A DNA stretch of 64,000 nucleotides, from NCBI GenBank assembly GCA_036897525.1, contig JAYMTJ010000004.1, positions 124,001 through 188,000 of the forward strand, in the 5' to 3' direction. The translations under genes and the position numbers were made by a program. This DNA comes from Pelargonium x hortorum. Lineage: Eukaryota > Streptophyta > Magnoliopsida > Geraniales > Geraniaceae. Position 1 is the stretch's first letter. Each line of letters opens with the position of its first letter. The notes beneath the pieces are model-generated. The model was not told the origin of the DNA. It ran no database searches and saw nothing but the letters and a program-made list of their open reading frames with translations. Of this stretch, positions 38,066 through 51,771 are shown piece by piece.

Positions 38066-41000
38066 GTATAGCCGAACCTAACTATAAACCCGAGCTAATA
38101 TCTACAACAAAAGGACGCTAACCTGTTAAGTCTAAGGTCATGCTATCACATTTCTTTAGAACTTTTTAGTTCCCTGTAAAATTAATGAGATAAAAACTCC
38201 TACAACTCAGATTACTAGTACAGGAGATATCATATCAGAGGGGGAAATATACAAACAAAAAAGAGGAAAAGTCACAAGTGCAGTTAATACAACTAAACTA
38301 GAAACGAAAATCAGAAATTTACGAGATATCCCGGCTAGCGAAAATTGATATTTCAACTCTATCCTGAAATAGCTAGACTCATTCTCATTAATCTTGTGTT
38401 CCACCTAAAATTATTTGTTCTATATTGCCTGCTGACCCTTAAAAAAAATGATAAGAACTTTATAACAAACAAACAAGACCCCTACAACAATTAAAAATAG
38501 ATATTAATAAAGAAATTTAGGTTAATAAAAACTACAAGGATTCTCTTGACAGCTGAGTTTTTCCAGAAATAGAACGTTTCATAAATTCATAAAAGGGGGG
38601 TATCTAAACGGTCTATATCATAATATAACCCTTTGACAAAGCAATAGCAGTTGCATAAGCCCTAGTCCTAGTTGTATCGGTATCAGTCGCAGTCACTATG
38701 GGAGCCATAACCAGAGAAGTAAGGTCTATTTATAGTTTCGGAAGAGTTCAAGGAAGTATCCCATTCGAACAAGTCAAATCAAAGAGGTGACTCAAATAGT
38801 AAGCCAAGGAATTGCATTTTATACGACCAACACCTAAAAGAAGCCGCAAATGGTCTTGGTTCAGGCAGCCTTTACAGAGAAAATGTACTTGAAATACCAA
38901 GAATTAGAACAATTTTGTTATCCTCAAGACTAAGCTAAGCTATGAATAGTACACCCTAGTAAATGAAAGTGAAATAAATATAGGAAATCCTTCTAGGCAA
39001 GACTTCAACGATGGAGTTACTTGTTAACAAGGACTAAGATACAAAGAATCGTTTGCTTATGTTATTGATTTCGAGTTGTTTATTAGAGAGGGTAATCCCA
39101 AGAAAGTTCAATTGGGTTCCTTTGGTTTGCTCTTGAGACCGGTACTGAGACAGGGTCCTGCATTCAAGGGTTTCCTCAATTGACCAAGTGGATTGACCAG
39201 TTACTGACTAGAAGCGTTCAGGTAATTGGACTGTATGATTCCTGTAAGTTTCCAGTTAGAATTAGAACAAGTGAGTGTACCTTAGTTGACATGTTCTTCT
39301 TGAGTCCCTTAGTTGGCTAGAATAGCTATTGACCAGCTTCAAAGAGCCTCTCTAAGGCAATTAGTTTCCGGTAAATACACTTTGTACTTTTGTTCCACTT
39401 TATATAATAATATAAAATTTCAATACAGAATTGACTCTGACTTTAGCTTATATACTCCAATAGCTTTTGTAGAAAGGGCTGTAATACAAGGAGTAAACGA
39501 GGAATAGAATTCGTTTAAAAGACACGTAGGTTTTTTTTCTAGTTACAGACCTAAGATAGGGCATATTGGCATAATAAAGAAATATCCGATTGCTTTCAAT
39601 TCAACACCGATTCCCGGTAAGAAAGTTAAAACAACAAGCGTTTAGTATTCGGGGACTCTAAGAAAATAGGGAAGATTTAACCATAAGTCTTTCTTTCTAG
39701 ATCTTAATGCTTGCTTTCCTAATCAGAACAAATAAATAGTAGTGTAAAAGCAAGGAAGTCTCTGGGATGTGAGGAATTAAAAAACATTTACGAAAAAAGA
39801 AACAGTTACAGGCATTTATCCCTAGTATAGAATCGAAATTTACTCGATAATAATAATGGTTGCTTTGAACCAGGCTAAGATATAGGAAACTTCCTGGCGC
39901 TACCCTAACTTTGCTAAAATCCTATTTATTTCAATTTCATTTCTGAGTAAAGGAAAAGTAATGGGGAATTTCTTGCCTAGATGATGCGATGCCCTTTATA
40001 AATAGACTATACTATACTCATACAGTTTACCTCAATGTTATCGCTTAAGATTTTAGAATATATAAGGATCCTCCTTCTAAGACCCCACCCGAATAAGAAT
40101 ACATAACTAACAAGTCAAAATCAAAGAATGTATTGTTCCTAGTTATAAAATTAATGAGCCTTATCTCCGAAAGAAATCCCTTACAGCAAGTAAAGTATAT
40201 AGTGAATTAGATATAAAATACCAGCCTAGTTAAGACTCCAATTCGTATGTTAAAGCACGGATAGAAAAAAGCAGAGCTTGATAGGAACACCTCCTAAGTT
40301 CTTGGAAGATCTATTTACAATAACCCTACTAAAGTAGTATATAAGTAAGATCTGACACATTTAAGTATAAGAATTCATATAATATTTTTAACACTCTTAT
40401 CGAGGACTTTCCCGTTATTATGGGACAATTTCATTGTACTCTGTGGGATACGCTTTTTTCACTTTCTTATCTTAGTTAGTAACGCATAACCCGGGTATAT
40501 CTATATAGAATACCTATTTAAGAAAGCGCTAATCTTACATTACAAGGGTACGCTAAAGATACTAAGATTCTAAGTTTTGCTTTGCCAAACCAAAGCAGAG
40601 ACCGCCTCAGTAAGTAAAGAGTTAAACCCGCTCCGTGTAAGGCAAGGAATTTCAAAGGAAGTTAGCAGAGTGTGGAAGTTTATATAAAAAATCTAATGCG
40701 GCAAGTTCAAATACATAACAAACTCTAGTTAAGTAGAAATCTGTGTATATTTATTCTATAAAATAAGCATTGAATTCAGTACAGGATTTTTTTCTGGCAG
40801 GAAGGGGTTGCTTCTATCTAGAAGTGCAAGATTCTATGCCTAAAGGTTCTTTTTTTAGTTATATAATCCCAACTTCTTTGGACTGAATGAAGCTGTCGTA
40901 CTTAAATATGAGTCATAAAAAAAACCTGCCAAGCCTCAAAGCTCCAGGGAATTGGTATGCATGTATGTTAGTTCCTGCAGCAGAGCTCTCTATATCGATC

Positions 41001-41554
41001 GAGAAAGCTAAATGTAAGACTGACGCGGTTCTTTGTAAGTCACCCAGTAAGTTGAAGGAATAGCCAATAACTAGAACCTTAGAAGGCCCTAATTGAGTAA
41101 GAGCTCTCTTAAATATGGTATATGATCCGAGCTGGATTGCCTTTCTCAAGACTCCTTCAATCCCAATAAACATAAGATAAGGTATAACCTCATAAATCAG
41201 ATCCGTTCCGGCGGAGAAGGGCCAGGGTTTCCGCTTATTAACAATTATATTATAAAAAAACCTAAGACGGCGACTTTTCCCTGCTAGAGAAAGCTTATAA
41301 AGTGAATTCCGCCAACAGTAGTTAATTTGAACCCTGGAGTTACATTCAAAACTTATATGAGGACAGGTCCTAGGATCTCCTAAAGTTACAAGATTATTTA
41401 CAAGTCTTATACTCTTTCACATTATCGTAAAGAACGGAGCTCTTAGGCTAGGAGGCACTCCTTATTGAGATCTATACTATTTGGGGCTTACACAGGTAGT
41501 TTTAAGTTCAATTTGTTTTTATTTTCAAAATTTAGCAATGTTTTCAAGAATCAA
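38066..41554. other. Gene-free spacer
   Basis: No gene is recognised. The part near 39.1-39.3 kb has the even texture seen at 56.4-56.7 kb and shares GGTACTGAGACAGGGT (about 39,142) with 61,430. An 86-codon minus-strand frame at 40,913-41,173 has no known motif. Confidence 0.6.
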
Positions 41555-41680
41555 AATCACTTAATTAAATAGAGTGAGGCTCTGTATTATGGTTTTTGTC
41601 TGCATGAATGGTAGAATCTCTAACTGATCCGTAGTTGCGGTAGTTAAAAAGTGCGTGGTTCGAATCTCTTCGTCATGTCA
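41555..41680 (+). pseudogene. Leader-variant plus tRNA-like cassette
   Basis: It starts AATCACTTAATTAAATAGAGTGAG, which aligns with the 3.4 kb minus-strand copy through the shared final ATAGTGAG or AGAGTGAG block. A D-arm-like AATGGTAGA follows, then a region with CCGTAG, then AAAAAGTGCGTGGTTCGAATC, nearly identical to the same stretch of the 3.4 kb copy. GGTTCG begins 102 bases from the leader start (112 in the other copy). The T-stem is imperfect and no acceptor stem pairs. Both copies have GTA near the anticodon position, hinting at a tRNA-Tyr ancestor, though a tRNA-Leu ancestor is not excluded. The block after the leader is also found alone at 14.24 kb. Confidence 0.45.
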
Positions 41681-44600
41681 TAGGGGACTTTTACTAATTT
41701 GACTAAAATAAGTTGCCTTAGATTCGTATACTATACTATACTAATTCGCCAACTTATCCTGTTTTTCTTATAGAGAATTCCTATGCTTTTAGTTTAGCAA
41801 GTTTCTTAATTTACCTCTACTAGAATTTCTGCCTACAAATGATAAGCCACAATTACAGAATGGGGAAGGTGCAGAATACTACAGCCGAGCTTGTGAAGTA
41901 TTTTAACAGCGGGTAATCGGTATATAATAGCAACAGTTAAAATATACAATTTGATGAGCCTAATAGTTTTTTTACTCAGTTAGGGACTGCGCTACCTCGG
42001 GATTTTGAAAATTTCATTTACGGACGGTTTTGGTCTTAATTTAGGGGCTTACTAGTAATGTGAAAGTAATACAAAAAACAGGAGGAATTATTCCTAAAGA
42101 AAGATTTCTTGTTTAGTTAGTGTTTTCCAGTACCTCTAGCTTTTCCCGGTATCTTATCTGTATTCTGTATTTGGGTTAGTGCTTTCTGGATGTCATGCTT
42201 TAGTGGAATAGGTTAAAATGTAAATAAAGATAAGGTATTCAAAGCTACAGAGTTCCAGTTTTAAGGGCTTTAAATTGAAATAGAAGAAAATCCTTTTCTG
42301 AGTCGAAGGTATGTATATTCCAACCTAAAGGGCATGCTAACGTGTGTTTAGCGCAAGGAAATTAATTATCATACAATCGGTTTTTTTCTGTTGCTCTATA
42401 ATTAATTAATCTTGGATTAGTTTTCTTTACTACCGAGACGTTAACTCGAAGATTAACTGCCAAGGGAAAGTAAGACTTTAGTCAGAGGGCATATCCAAAA
42501 AATAAGGATTGTCTAGCTATCGTTTCAGACCCCTGTAAACTTTCCTACAATTCTTTATTGAAATCGTATAGCAAATTAATGTTTGATACTATATAAAATG
42601 AAAGTATTAAAGCACGCAGAATTTTCACTTATCCTGGTAAAAATACATTTTAAAACCAACAATCTGGCTGGAGGGTACACTCATATTTTCCTTTACTTTC
42701 AACGGGCTTTCTAGTTCTATAAGAGGTTAACTAGGTTTTTTCTTAAATTAAAGATAGTTAAAAAAAAAGAATGTCAAACTAACTTCATTAGATAATGTTT
42801 CAGAATAGCATTTAGCTGTTTCCATATTCAATTCGGCAGAGGCTTGCCACAGAGTTCCATGCCATTCTTCGAAAAAAAGAGGGCCCTTAACATACTAAAA
42901 TGGGGCTTGGAGAAGCAACCCGTTTCCTTTTGTGGTTAGAAAGTCACTTACTAGCTTTGCGTAATACCGATTGTAGAATTCAAAGAGCTTTATCTACTGT
43001 TTTTGCGAATCCGGGGGTCAAGACCCAAGACCAAAGGGAACCCTTAATACTTGCAGCAGGGTATACCCTACGAGAATATCCTACTAAAAGGCGTACTAAG
43101 AGCTCTTGTTACATAACAATGTAATTCCGAATTAGGTATCTATCCCGAACCCGTGTTCGGAAAAACTAAAAAAGTAATTGTAACCCCGATTCAATCTCTA
43201 AGATTTCCAGCTTGTAACTCCAAAACTTTTTTTTGTAGCTTTTCTTTTTTACTTATACCCTATCCCGCGAGTAGTCATCAATTTTCATTTCATGTTATCC
43301 CGATTTCTTAAGAAGTTTTCTATAAGAAGCACTCCCGGAGATTTTGACTCAGTCTGTCTCTGTAGCGCAGTATTTTAAGTTTTCTTTTGAATCTAGTTTT
43401 TTTTGCCAAGTCTTTTACTTTATAAGTAGTTAGAGATTCCTGTTTGAATATAAGCGGAGCCTCGTCCATAATTTTTCAAAGTATCCAGCCCAAACATTCG
43501 CAATTCCAGGAGAGGTTTCTGTATCCCGCCTAGTTACACACGAATTAGTACCCCTTGGGTTTTATATACGACCGACCCCTTTTATCTAGAAAAAACAAAA
43601 AGGGGTTTCCCTTGTAAAGAGATCTAATTCTAGCCTATGAGAAAAGTAGAAGTGTTATTGAAAGATCAAAAATATGAGAATAATTGAATTTTGCAGGTAA
43701 ATTTCTTTCTTAAGGACAAAGTCTATGCCCAACAGAGGGGGGCTTTTATAGTATATGTGCTCTCAGGGCACTGGCTGGGTATTACTGTCTATATTTATCT
43801 CGAACTTTTCATTTCTGGGTTTTCTAACAAAAGGGCACTGTTTAAAAGTTATCCTAATATGTTTGTCTGGTAATCTCTTAATGATAATGACTTAATTTAA
43901 TCGCAAGGGGTTTTTCTCAAATCAAATAAAAAGAGAAGGGACTTGCTTTATATATAATTAGATATAGGGTCGTAGCCAAGCTTGATTTACAGCTGCACGT
44001 GAGTTACTTTTAAAGTATAGAACATAACAGGGTTTCCAATAGATCCTCTAAGCAAGCTTTATTTGAACAGATTTGTAAAATCTTAACTTTTATCCTTCCC
44101 CTGGGTTATACAACGGGGCTTTTGCTAGAAAAGGAATTCTATATAAATCTAGCTCAAAGAGACCTTATCATAGAAAGGGTGTTCTCTCAAGAGGCTTTGA
44201 CTTTTTGAAGTAAAGAAACAAGATAGATATTAGATAAAAAAAGAATTTCTACGGTTAACAAAGGGGTTCTTGTTTATAGAAGAGATCTCGCCTAGAAATT
44301 GAAGTTTCTTTATGAATCTTTTTTTAAAGGTTCTCGCAATACGTAGTAAGAATTAGGGTAACAAGGAGCTCTATGAAGAAAAATAGGAGTGTAATGGTCC
44401 TTACAAGTAAAGTTCCGTACTAACCTGCGAATTGAATCCTCTTTATGATTGCATTTTCTTGCCTATGCAGACTTTGAAAGAAGGGGTCCTAGATCGAAAG
44501 CAAAATTCCAAGCTCTTTTCTTTACTTTTTGTAAGATTCAGACCTAGTTTATAACCCAGCCCTAAACGAAACCTTCTGCCGAGAACCTTTGTCTTATAAT

Positions 44601-44726
44601 TTTACATGGATTTCACTTACTTTGTTCAGAACAAGTATACTTTTTTTTAGTAGAATTCCGTTCTTCGTACAAACTTTTTCTTATCCGAGATATTTTCAAG
44701 CATCTTAAGTGAACCCTAATATAATC
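41681..44726. other. Gene-free AT-rich spacer
   Basis: It contains a short CTATA run at 41,731-41,743. The frame at 42,900-43,124 (74 codons) and others show no recognisable protein. Nothing else is supported. Confidence 0.6.
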
Positions 44727-44845
44727 TCTATTATCCACACTAAAGTTCTATCTAGCTCTAATTCTAAGACTAATAGCTGCAGCAAGAAGTCTAGCTTTCT
44801 AGCGGAAACAATAAGTCATACAGAAACAAGTCATGAAGAATAAGA
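44727..44845 (-). repeat. Inverted dispersed repeat R2, copy 2
   Basis: This is the reverse-complement partner of 21,757-21,886. The nearly identical core is 44,727-44,774, with one mismatch in 48 bases. The remainder is more diverged and gapped but ends in a shared TCTTATTCTT. The sharp difference between core and flank may mean recent gene conversion of the core, or selection on it. Confidence 0.85.
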
Positions 44846-47800
44846 AGTTTGAATTGGACACAAACCCACCAAGCAAAGTCGAGTTGGTCATGTAGGGAAG
44901 GAAGTATGCCCAGGCCTAGGAAAGTTTATCTTGAGCTTGGATTGGTCTTTCCGATATATACCCTTAATGAGTGTTGCAACTGTACAAGGGCCTATAAGAG
45001 TGAGTGTAATATAGGAGGTTTGAGGACTGCGGGCAGAAGAATGCAAGATCCAGTCTCAGTATCAGTTAGAGTAGGTTTCGATAGAGCACTTACTGGCACT
45101 TTCTTATTCTGAAGTACATATTCTTGAGTAGCTAGTACAGGTCAGACAAAGAAAAGATTCGTTATAGCTCTGATAGAACGGAAGAAGAAAAGGTATTCAG
45201 GAGATCAAGAAGTAAGTTGGTTTTTTCTTTCATCTTCCTTATTAAGAATAGAAATGTTAGGGAATATTTGTAAGTGGAATGTCCAAGAGGTTCTGTTTTA
45301 CCGGTTTAGGAGAGTAAGCATAGCACCAAAGAAGACTAAGAACCAGGATACCGAGTGAGATAGAGGGTATAAGTCTTGAGAGGAGTATAGCCGATAAGGT
45401 AGAGATTCTTAACATTCAAAATGAAAGGGTATCAAGAAGCAGAAGAGTACAACCAAGCAAGCTAAAGCATCCCTAAGTTTCCGGTTAAAGTGAAAGGCAT
45501 TAAGAGATAAAGAACTTAGTCTTTTAGAAGTGTTATGAGACCTCATGTATGAACTTCTTTGTGCTAGTCTTGGTATTCCTCAGTATTTTAAATATAGTAT
45601 AGGCTACGTAGTAGTATGGGTTATAGTATGGGTCTTGTGTTACTCTATTCTGGTTAAAGGCATTGAAGGAAGAAAACTATCTAACTAAAAGAAACCTTAA
45701 GGAAACTAAATGAATAAAGGTTGAAACCTATTAAACCTTCCTTTCCTAGTTTAAGTACTTCAGAATAAGTCAAAAACTAAGGCAAGCATTTATGCTTGTT
45801 GTCTAGCTTTTCAAGTCGGTAAAGTAGCTCTCTTACAAGTTAATAAATAGCTACCCTCCCCAGTTCGTAAGGCAGCTTTCTTACTCTTAGTTATTAATAA
45901 AACAGTAGGGAAAGTGAAGCCAAATTTGTTTTCCGGTAAGGGCATAAGTAGGTAATCTTTAGATTAGGCAAGCTTGTCTTGAGTTCGGGGTCTGGGAGTA
46001 GGGATATTCTAGGTCTAGGGGTTCTTCTTGTTTGTGTTCCTTTGTTTTTTTTTACAGGGTATCCGGAGCTTTCACCAGCTACTCTGCCTTTGCTTCCTCT
46101 AAGTGGAACAGGAACTCCAAAATAGAAAAGAGTGGCTTCTTCCTTGACCCCAAATCCACCAGAGACGTAGGGTAATTCTAAAAAGCGGGGATTCTAAAGC
46201 ATAGGGAAGCTTTAGCTTGCTGCTATCCGTCTTTCTTACTAAAGAGAGAGGGGGCATTTCTTGAGGAATGGAAATCGAGTGCAAAAGAGGTCAAATGTAT
46301 CCCACACTAGACTAGCGATAAAAGAAAGTTTAGATAGTAACTTAGGAATTGCTCTACCTAAAGACAAGCACAAGCCTTAGCCTTTTCTTGAGTCTTTACT
46401 GGAATTTCTCTATAAGATACTTTAGGTTTCCTTTATATTACTGAATAGAAGTTCAAGTAGGTCTAAGGAAGAGTCAGTAGAGGGTTTCATATTCCTTTTC
46501 GGACAGTAATGAAGTAATTCGTTTCCGCTAAAACCTATTGAGGTCAGTGTTTTGTCCCTTTATAAGTCTAGTTAACAAGGCAGCGGTTAGCTGGATAGAA
46601 TAAAGTACGTAAGCAATTTCTGGAATACGGAATAATAGGAATAATTCTAATAAAGGCAAGAGATTGACCTTGTATTGTGTAGAATTGGGAAGAAAGAATA
46701 TCTATAAAAAGGGAAATCCTTAGGAATTATAAAGATAAAAAGGTAATCAAACTTGTTTTATTACTTGGATAGGATAAATGCCAGGGAATAAGGAATAAGA
46801 TGGGGAGTCTCTGCTACTTGCTCTTACGTTCTAGCTCCTCTATAATTAGAACAGGAATTATAGGAATAACTCTAAAATGTATAACATCTATAAAGCACCC
46901 CTTCCTCCGGAATTTCTTAGTTGAAGCAGCTAGGTAGTATTAAAGTCAGAGGTGAGCTTTAGCTCTTGGATAAAGCCAAGAAGTCTAAACTTTGTCAATC
47001 CCTGAGAATGTAATAGGAGTTTCATACACTTTTTATTGTTTTTGCTATATAGTGGATTAAACTTTTGTAAAAAGGATACTGTCTTCCGAAAAAGCGTTTT
47101 ATTCATTTTGCAGTTATATGCACCCTACTTTTTCTGGAATTGGGAAGCTTTTCTTAACTAAAAAGGTGTTATAAACTTTTCTTTTATCTGAACTGACTTG
47201 AGTTGCTGCTGCGGGAACTCTATCAGGAAAAGTTCCTAATCAAAAGGGTGACGAACCCAAAGGACGTGTTAGAGGCTTTGACTTTTGGTTACATATTTTT
47301 TTTGAAAGAAGGGCCGTACTATTTGAGGATTCTAGTCCCTACAGTCTTTTTAGTGAGTTAAGCTCCTTTCATTAACTTCTATCGACTATAAGAAGGCTTG
47401 ATGGCAGGCTACCATAGTCTTAGTAGACGGAAACTCTTTATTGATTTATCTCTCTCGCTAATTAAGTTGTAAAAGCATAATTCGGATAAAGAATTGAAGA
47501 GTATAATAAAAGGGTTGCTTGTTCCTTTGTATTCGAGTTAAGGGGTAATTTATCTGAATGAAATGGAAGAGTCTAGCAAAGAGGTCTTGGTACTGCTACA
47601 AGGATTACGGAAATAGGTAAGAGTTTAGCTATGATTAGTTTAAAGACTAAAGTTTAGTTATTAGTAATTGACTTTCATTAGTGAATCTTTTTTAGTATTG
47701 ATTCCTAAAACAGTAAAGATTAGAATCACTTAAAAGAATCTATATATCTATCTATCTATTTTGTTCTCAATGGTAGCAGTTGAAGGAGGAGATTGCAGGC

Positions 47801-48631
47801 TTGCGAGTGAGTGTACCTGAATGGAGTGCTTTCCAGTCTCTCTAGCTTTAACAAATGGGAAGTAATCTACAGAAATTCATACAAGCAGCTCCTAACTGTA
47901 CATGCTTTGACTTGGGCCTACTCACCAGCGAAAGGAGAATGATAAGGCTAGTTTAGGCAATGCTTTTTTTAAGTAGTATACTTTAGTAAGATAGCTTGCT
48001 TTGGCCTACTTGACTTTCGACTGCAGATAAGAACCAACGTTCATAACAAACCGATCAAGCAAGAAAAGTTCTTAATGAAACTAAAATGACTTTGTTTGAA
48101 AATGGCTTAATGTATACACATTCACTAAAAACTAAGGAACACCTTGGCTCTTCCCTACCAAGTACCGGTTTTGCGAAAGCTTCGCCAGGATTGCTACCCA
48201 AAGACTATAAAAGGATACCGATACCCTTACTGAGCTGGGGGGACCTATTATGCCCGATTTGTGTTAACTCAAATTAATAAAACCACTCTTTTCAGTAGAC
48301 ACAGGGACCTCTTTTCTTGTCTAAGAAAGTGTCCAATTGCAGATGTTCTAACCCTTGTATGTAAGCTGGCTCTTTCCTCTAATCTAAGAAGGAACCCTGA
48401 ATCTCCTTAATTGTCTTAGTTCTGGCCTTTGTATTTATTCGTGAGAGTATCTACGTCTTTATAACTGTTTAGGAATCTCTGAATTACAAGGTATAGAATC
48501 TCCTCCTTGTTAAGGAGAATTGCCTTGACAGAGGAGAGGTACTTCAGAATGAAAGTTGAAAAGTTTTGTTCTAAATCAATTTCGATTTCCGAGTAAACTG
48601 AAGAATTTCTTCAAGATTCGTGGAAAGGGTA
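44846..48631. other. Gene-free spacer of the more even composition class
   Basis: No gene is recognised. Frames of up to 87 codons at 44.8-45.1 kb have no known motif. It shares GTCTTGAGAGG-GTATAGC-ATA (45,373-45,396) with 55,539-55,562 at about 21 of 24 bases, and CATGTATGAA plus CTTCTTTGT near 45,546 with 55,712. At 47,721 a partial leader (TTAGAATCACTTA) occurs without a tRNA-like follower, and a TATC run lies at 47,745-47,760. Confidence 0.55.
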
Positions 48632-48818
48632 AATCACTTAGATAAAGAAAGATTTGACTTATATTACTCTCGAAACTGGGATGGGAATAGGCTGCGAAAG
48701 ACTCCATTTTAGGTTTAGGAGGCGTCTATTAGCTTACTACATTTCATTAAGTTTACGCTCGACAACCCAGGAGAATAGAGACGTCTACCGTGGGTTCGAG
48801 TCCCCTTTTAGAAGCTGT
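48632..48818 (+). pseudogene. Leader plus tRNA-like cassette (class II tRNA-like relic)
   Basis: An exact AATCACTTAGATAA leader is followed by TTTGACT and TTACTCTCGAAA, as at 19.1 kb. GGTTCG begins 161 bases from the leader start, inside CGTGGGTTCGAGTCCCCTTTTAG, the best T-arm-like string of the cassettes. About 97 bases from GGCGTCTATT to GAAGCTG would fit a class II tRNA. TTACGCTCGAC and CGTGG-GGTTCGAGTCC recall leucine tRNAs (for example plastid trnL-CAA), which is tentative. The 3' end TTTAGAA has no complementary 5' strand, so it is not an intact gene. The block TAGGC-GC to TTTAGGTTTA aligns with the 54.7 kb cassette. Confidence 0.4.
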
Positions 48819-51771
48819 TATAGTGGAATTTCGTAGTATGAGGAGTCTCTTTGGTAGGTATGGTTTAGGTATTGAAGGTGGATGTAGTATAGCATGATTA
48901 GATCTATTTTAGATTCAGTTTAGGAATAAAATATACGAGGACCTTTAATTAAGATTAAGCCAATGGATGTACAATTTAAGTTAGCCTCGAAAAGTAAGGT
49001 TTTTTTGTCGTGAGAGACATTAGACTTTGTCTCTATCTAAGCAAGTCTTTAGGTTTACCAAAGAGTGCTTCATGACAGTTTTATACCCTCGTTTCTAGAG
49101 TAAAGCAGTTAATTTACTAAGGTTATCTTCTTACACAAACAACAAACTTTTACTTAGCTGTATTACCAGAGGCTATCTATTAATAATGGGATTTCCTATA
49201 AACTATAACTTTCTTTAGAACTTGACTTGCACCCGGATTCTGTAGCTTACTGGTATTTTCATATCTTTGACCCTTACCTTAGGATTCTCCCCTATCCCTC
49301 TTGCTAGACTCTTATACGTCTTAGCTGTATTCCCTGACTTAGTGCAGCCTTATAAACCGTAGCTATTGTGTACTTCTTGGGATTGGGGCTATAGATATTA
49401 AAAAGTCTTTTTAGGTGTTTGTTGTACATTTTACCTATTTATCGTTCAATTTCATATATCTAAAACTTGTTCGGAAACAGCTTTAACTTAAACAGGAATT
49501 AAGGGATACTAAGGGTTTGTTTTAAAACTTATCTTATATCCATCCTATACATGAAACGTAAGTACTTTCCTTTTAACTAGAACGAGAATATGAAAGCACT
49601 ACAGAACAACAAACGGAGACACTCCCAATCCCTCTTTTCTATTTGGTTTTACTCAATGGTATGTATTCCCTCTCTTTTAGTCTGTAACAAAACCCTTTTT
49701 TGAATTCTATTCCAGCCCCTGTTTACAACCAGCCGACCTCTAAAAGGAAAGTTCATGAGAAGCAAATCCTCGATGCATTAACTAATACGGGTTGATTAGA
49801 ACAAGGTTAAAGCTACTATCTAGAATAGTCTTTATCGACAGTTTAGTGGCCTGCTTGAGGTGCTTGTTTTAGGACTTTTGAGTCAGGATTTACTACATTT
49901 CATTTATTTTACTCTCTGCTATTTCAGAGATTTAGGACTTACTTTCAAAGAAAAAAGGGCAACTTAAGAGGACTCCCTTGCTTACTTATGAGTGCCCCAT
50001 ATACCTTAAACTCGAGAGTGCTAACTAAAAAGGGTAGGACAGACTCTTTTTTTAATATAAGTTTCTTTGCTCCTAACTCTACAAACTAAATCTACAAAGT
50101 GGTAAAAAACGAGTCCTCATATTCCTAACCTTCCTCAGAGAAAGAACCTTCTTAAACGCTTTCTACGGGATTCCGGGATTTTTAGGAGAATAGTTTTTTC
50201 CAGATTATGCCTAATTTAAGTAGAATACTCTCTAATTTTAAGGAATTGTATATAAAGGCGGGTTTCTACATAGAAAAGTCCGGGTAGGAAAGAGCAGATA
50301 TCGAGCCTGACTCTTGGAAAAGAGGGCACCTCCTCTCTAGGAAACAGACGGAATGGCTTAAAAAAAAAGGCATAGGGTACTTTAATTATAAAAGTGCCTG
50401 AGATTCTGCTAGCTATAGTTAAAAAGATAAGGTGAGTTTTCAGTTACTGCTAAGTCTAACAACTGCAACAAGTTCAGAAGACGTCTAAAATGCTAACAAT
50501 TCAAAATCTTGACTATTCCTCAACAAAAACAAAGGAGTACTTCTACGCTAAAAGCCTTTCGTTCTCGGCGGCAAGGGTCTCGTCTCTGGCTTCTTATCCT
50601 ATCCTAAAAGATAATCAATCTAGCTAGACAGTAAAGCTACCTAGGGCACTGCTTGAAGAAAATAGCTCGATCTTAGGCGCTACCTACGAGGCTCCTGCTT
50701 ATTCATTATTGTTTCGGATTTGAAACTTTGATGTAACCTGATATTTAGGGGTTGACTCGTAGTCTAAAGGAAGTCCAGTAAAAGTACAGTTGTTAAAGAA
50801 TCATCGAGAACCCATTTGGTAAAGGAAATTTGATTTTTATCAAAGTAACTAAGCGGTATCTCAACTCCTTAACTTTCCCTGAACTATATACGGAGAAATC
50901 TTGGATTAGACCTCTTCCAATGAGTTTACCTAGGTAGCAGCATAATTTTAAGTGACTAAAAGTATTACGTTCCTCGTTCGTTAATGTTAAGAGTAGTCTA
51001 ATCATTTCTAGGATGCCCATATGATAAAACACTCTAAGAAACTATCCAGAGAAGCGGAATGGCTGTTATCCGTATCTCTGTCGCAGTGAGGGCTTTCTTT
51101 GTGAAATGAAAGATAGAGTAAAAGAAAATTGCGCGGCTTCTCACAGGAACATTCTTTTCAACCAGATACTGACATTTCGCGGTTTTCTTAGAAAAGCGCT
51201 TTATCGTAGTATGTAATTTATGCAAGGTCCAGTTTGTCGACAGTTCTGCTCTAAGGAAGTATATCCGCTTTTTTTCTTGTTTTGGATCATTCCATTCAAA
51301 GTAACACAGAAAGCTGTTACTTTTTTTTGTTCTTAATTTAATAGGAGTTTTTTTGTTATCTTATACTAGTTGCCAGACTTGGTTTATAGTATAGAGTAAC
51401 CTTAATTAAGGGACTCCAGGTGTTAGGACACAACTAATATAATAAAAAAGCAAGTTATAAAGGAAATTGGTAATAAAAAGAAGAGGGATTTTAGAACTAG
51501 TTTCTGTACTTCCAGGAGTAGCCGGTTCCATATCAAGAATTTCCTTTGCAAGCTTTTTACAGGTTATTACTATTATATATAATAAGTCAAAACTTTTCCC
51601 CAGATATATTGGTGGATTACAAGGCACTTCCTTGATAGTTAAAGTACTGCCCTAAAGCTCTTTCTAAAGAAAAGAATAACTAACGTGTTACAAGAAAACA
51701 AAAGCTAAAGGAGTACCTGCAACACCTCTTAAAATGCATACAATTTTTCGCATTATGTCTCAACACTTAAT
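48819..51771. other. Gene-free spacer
   Basis: No gene or conserved RNA is visible. Frames of up to 79 codons near 50.8-51.7 kb occur on both strands with no motif. Confidence 0.6.

Noticed and set aside
39142-39157. GGTACTGAGACAGGGT (also at 61,430) as a small-subunit rRNA fragment
   Set aside because: It resembles the conserved CTGAGACACGG region, but the bases after it do not continue the rRNA sequence.
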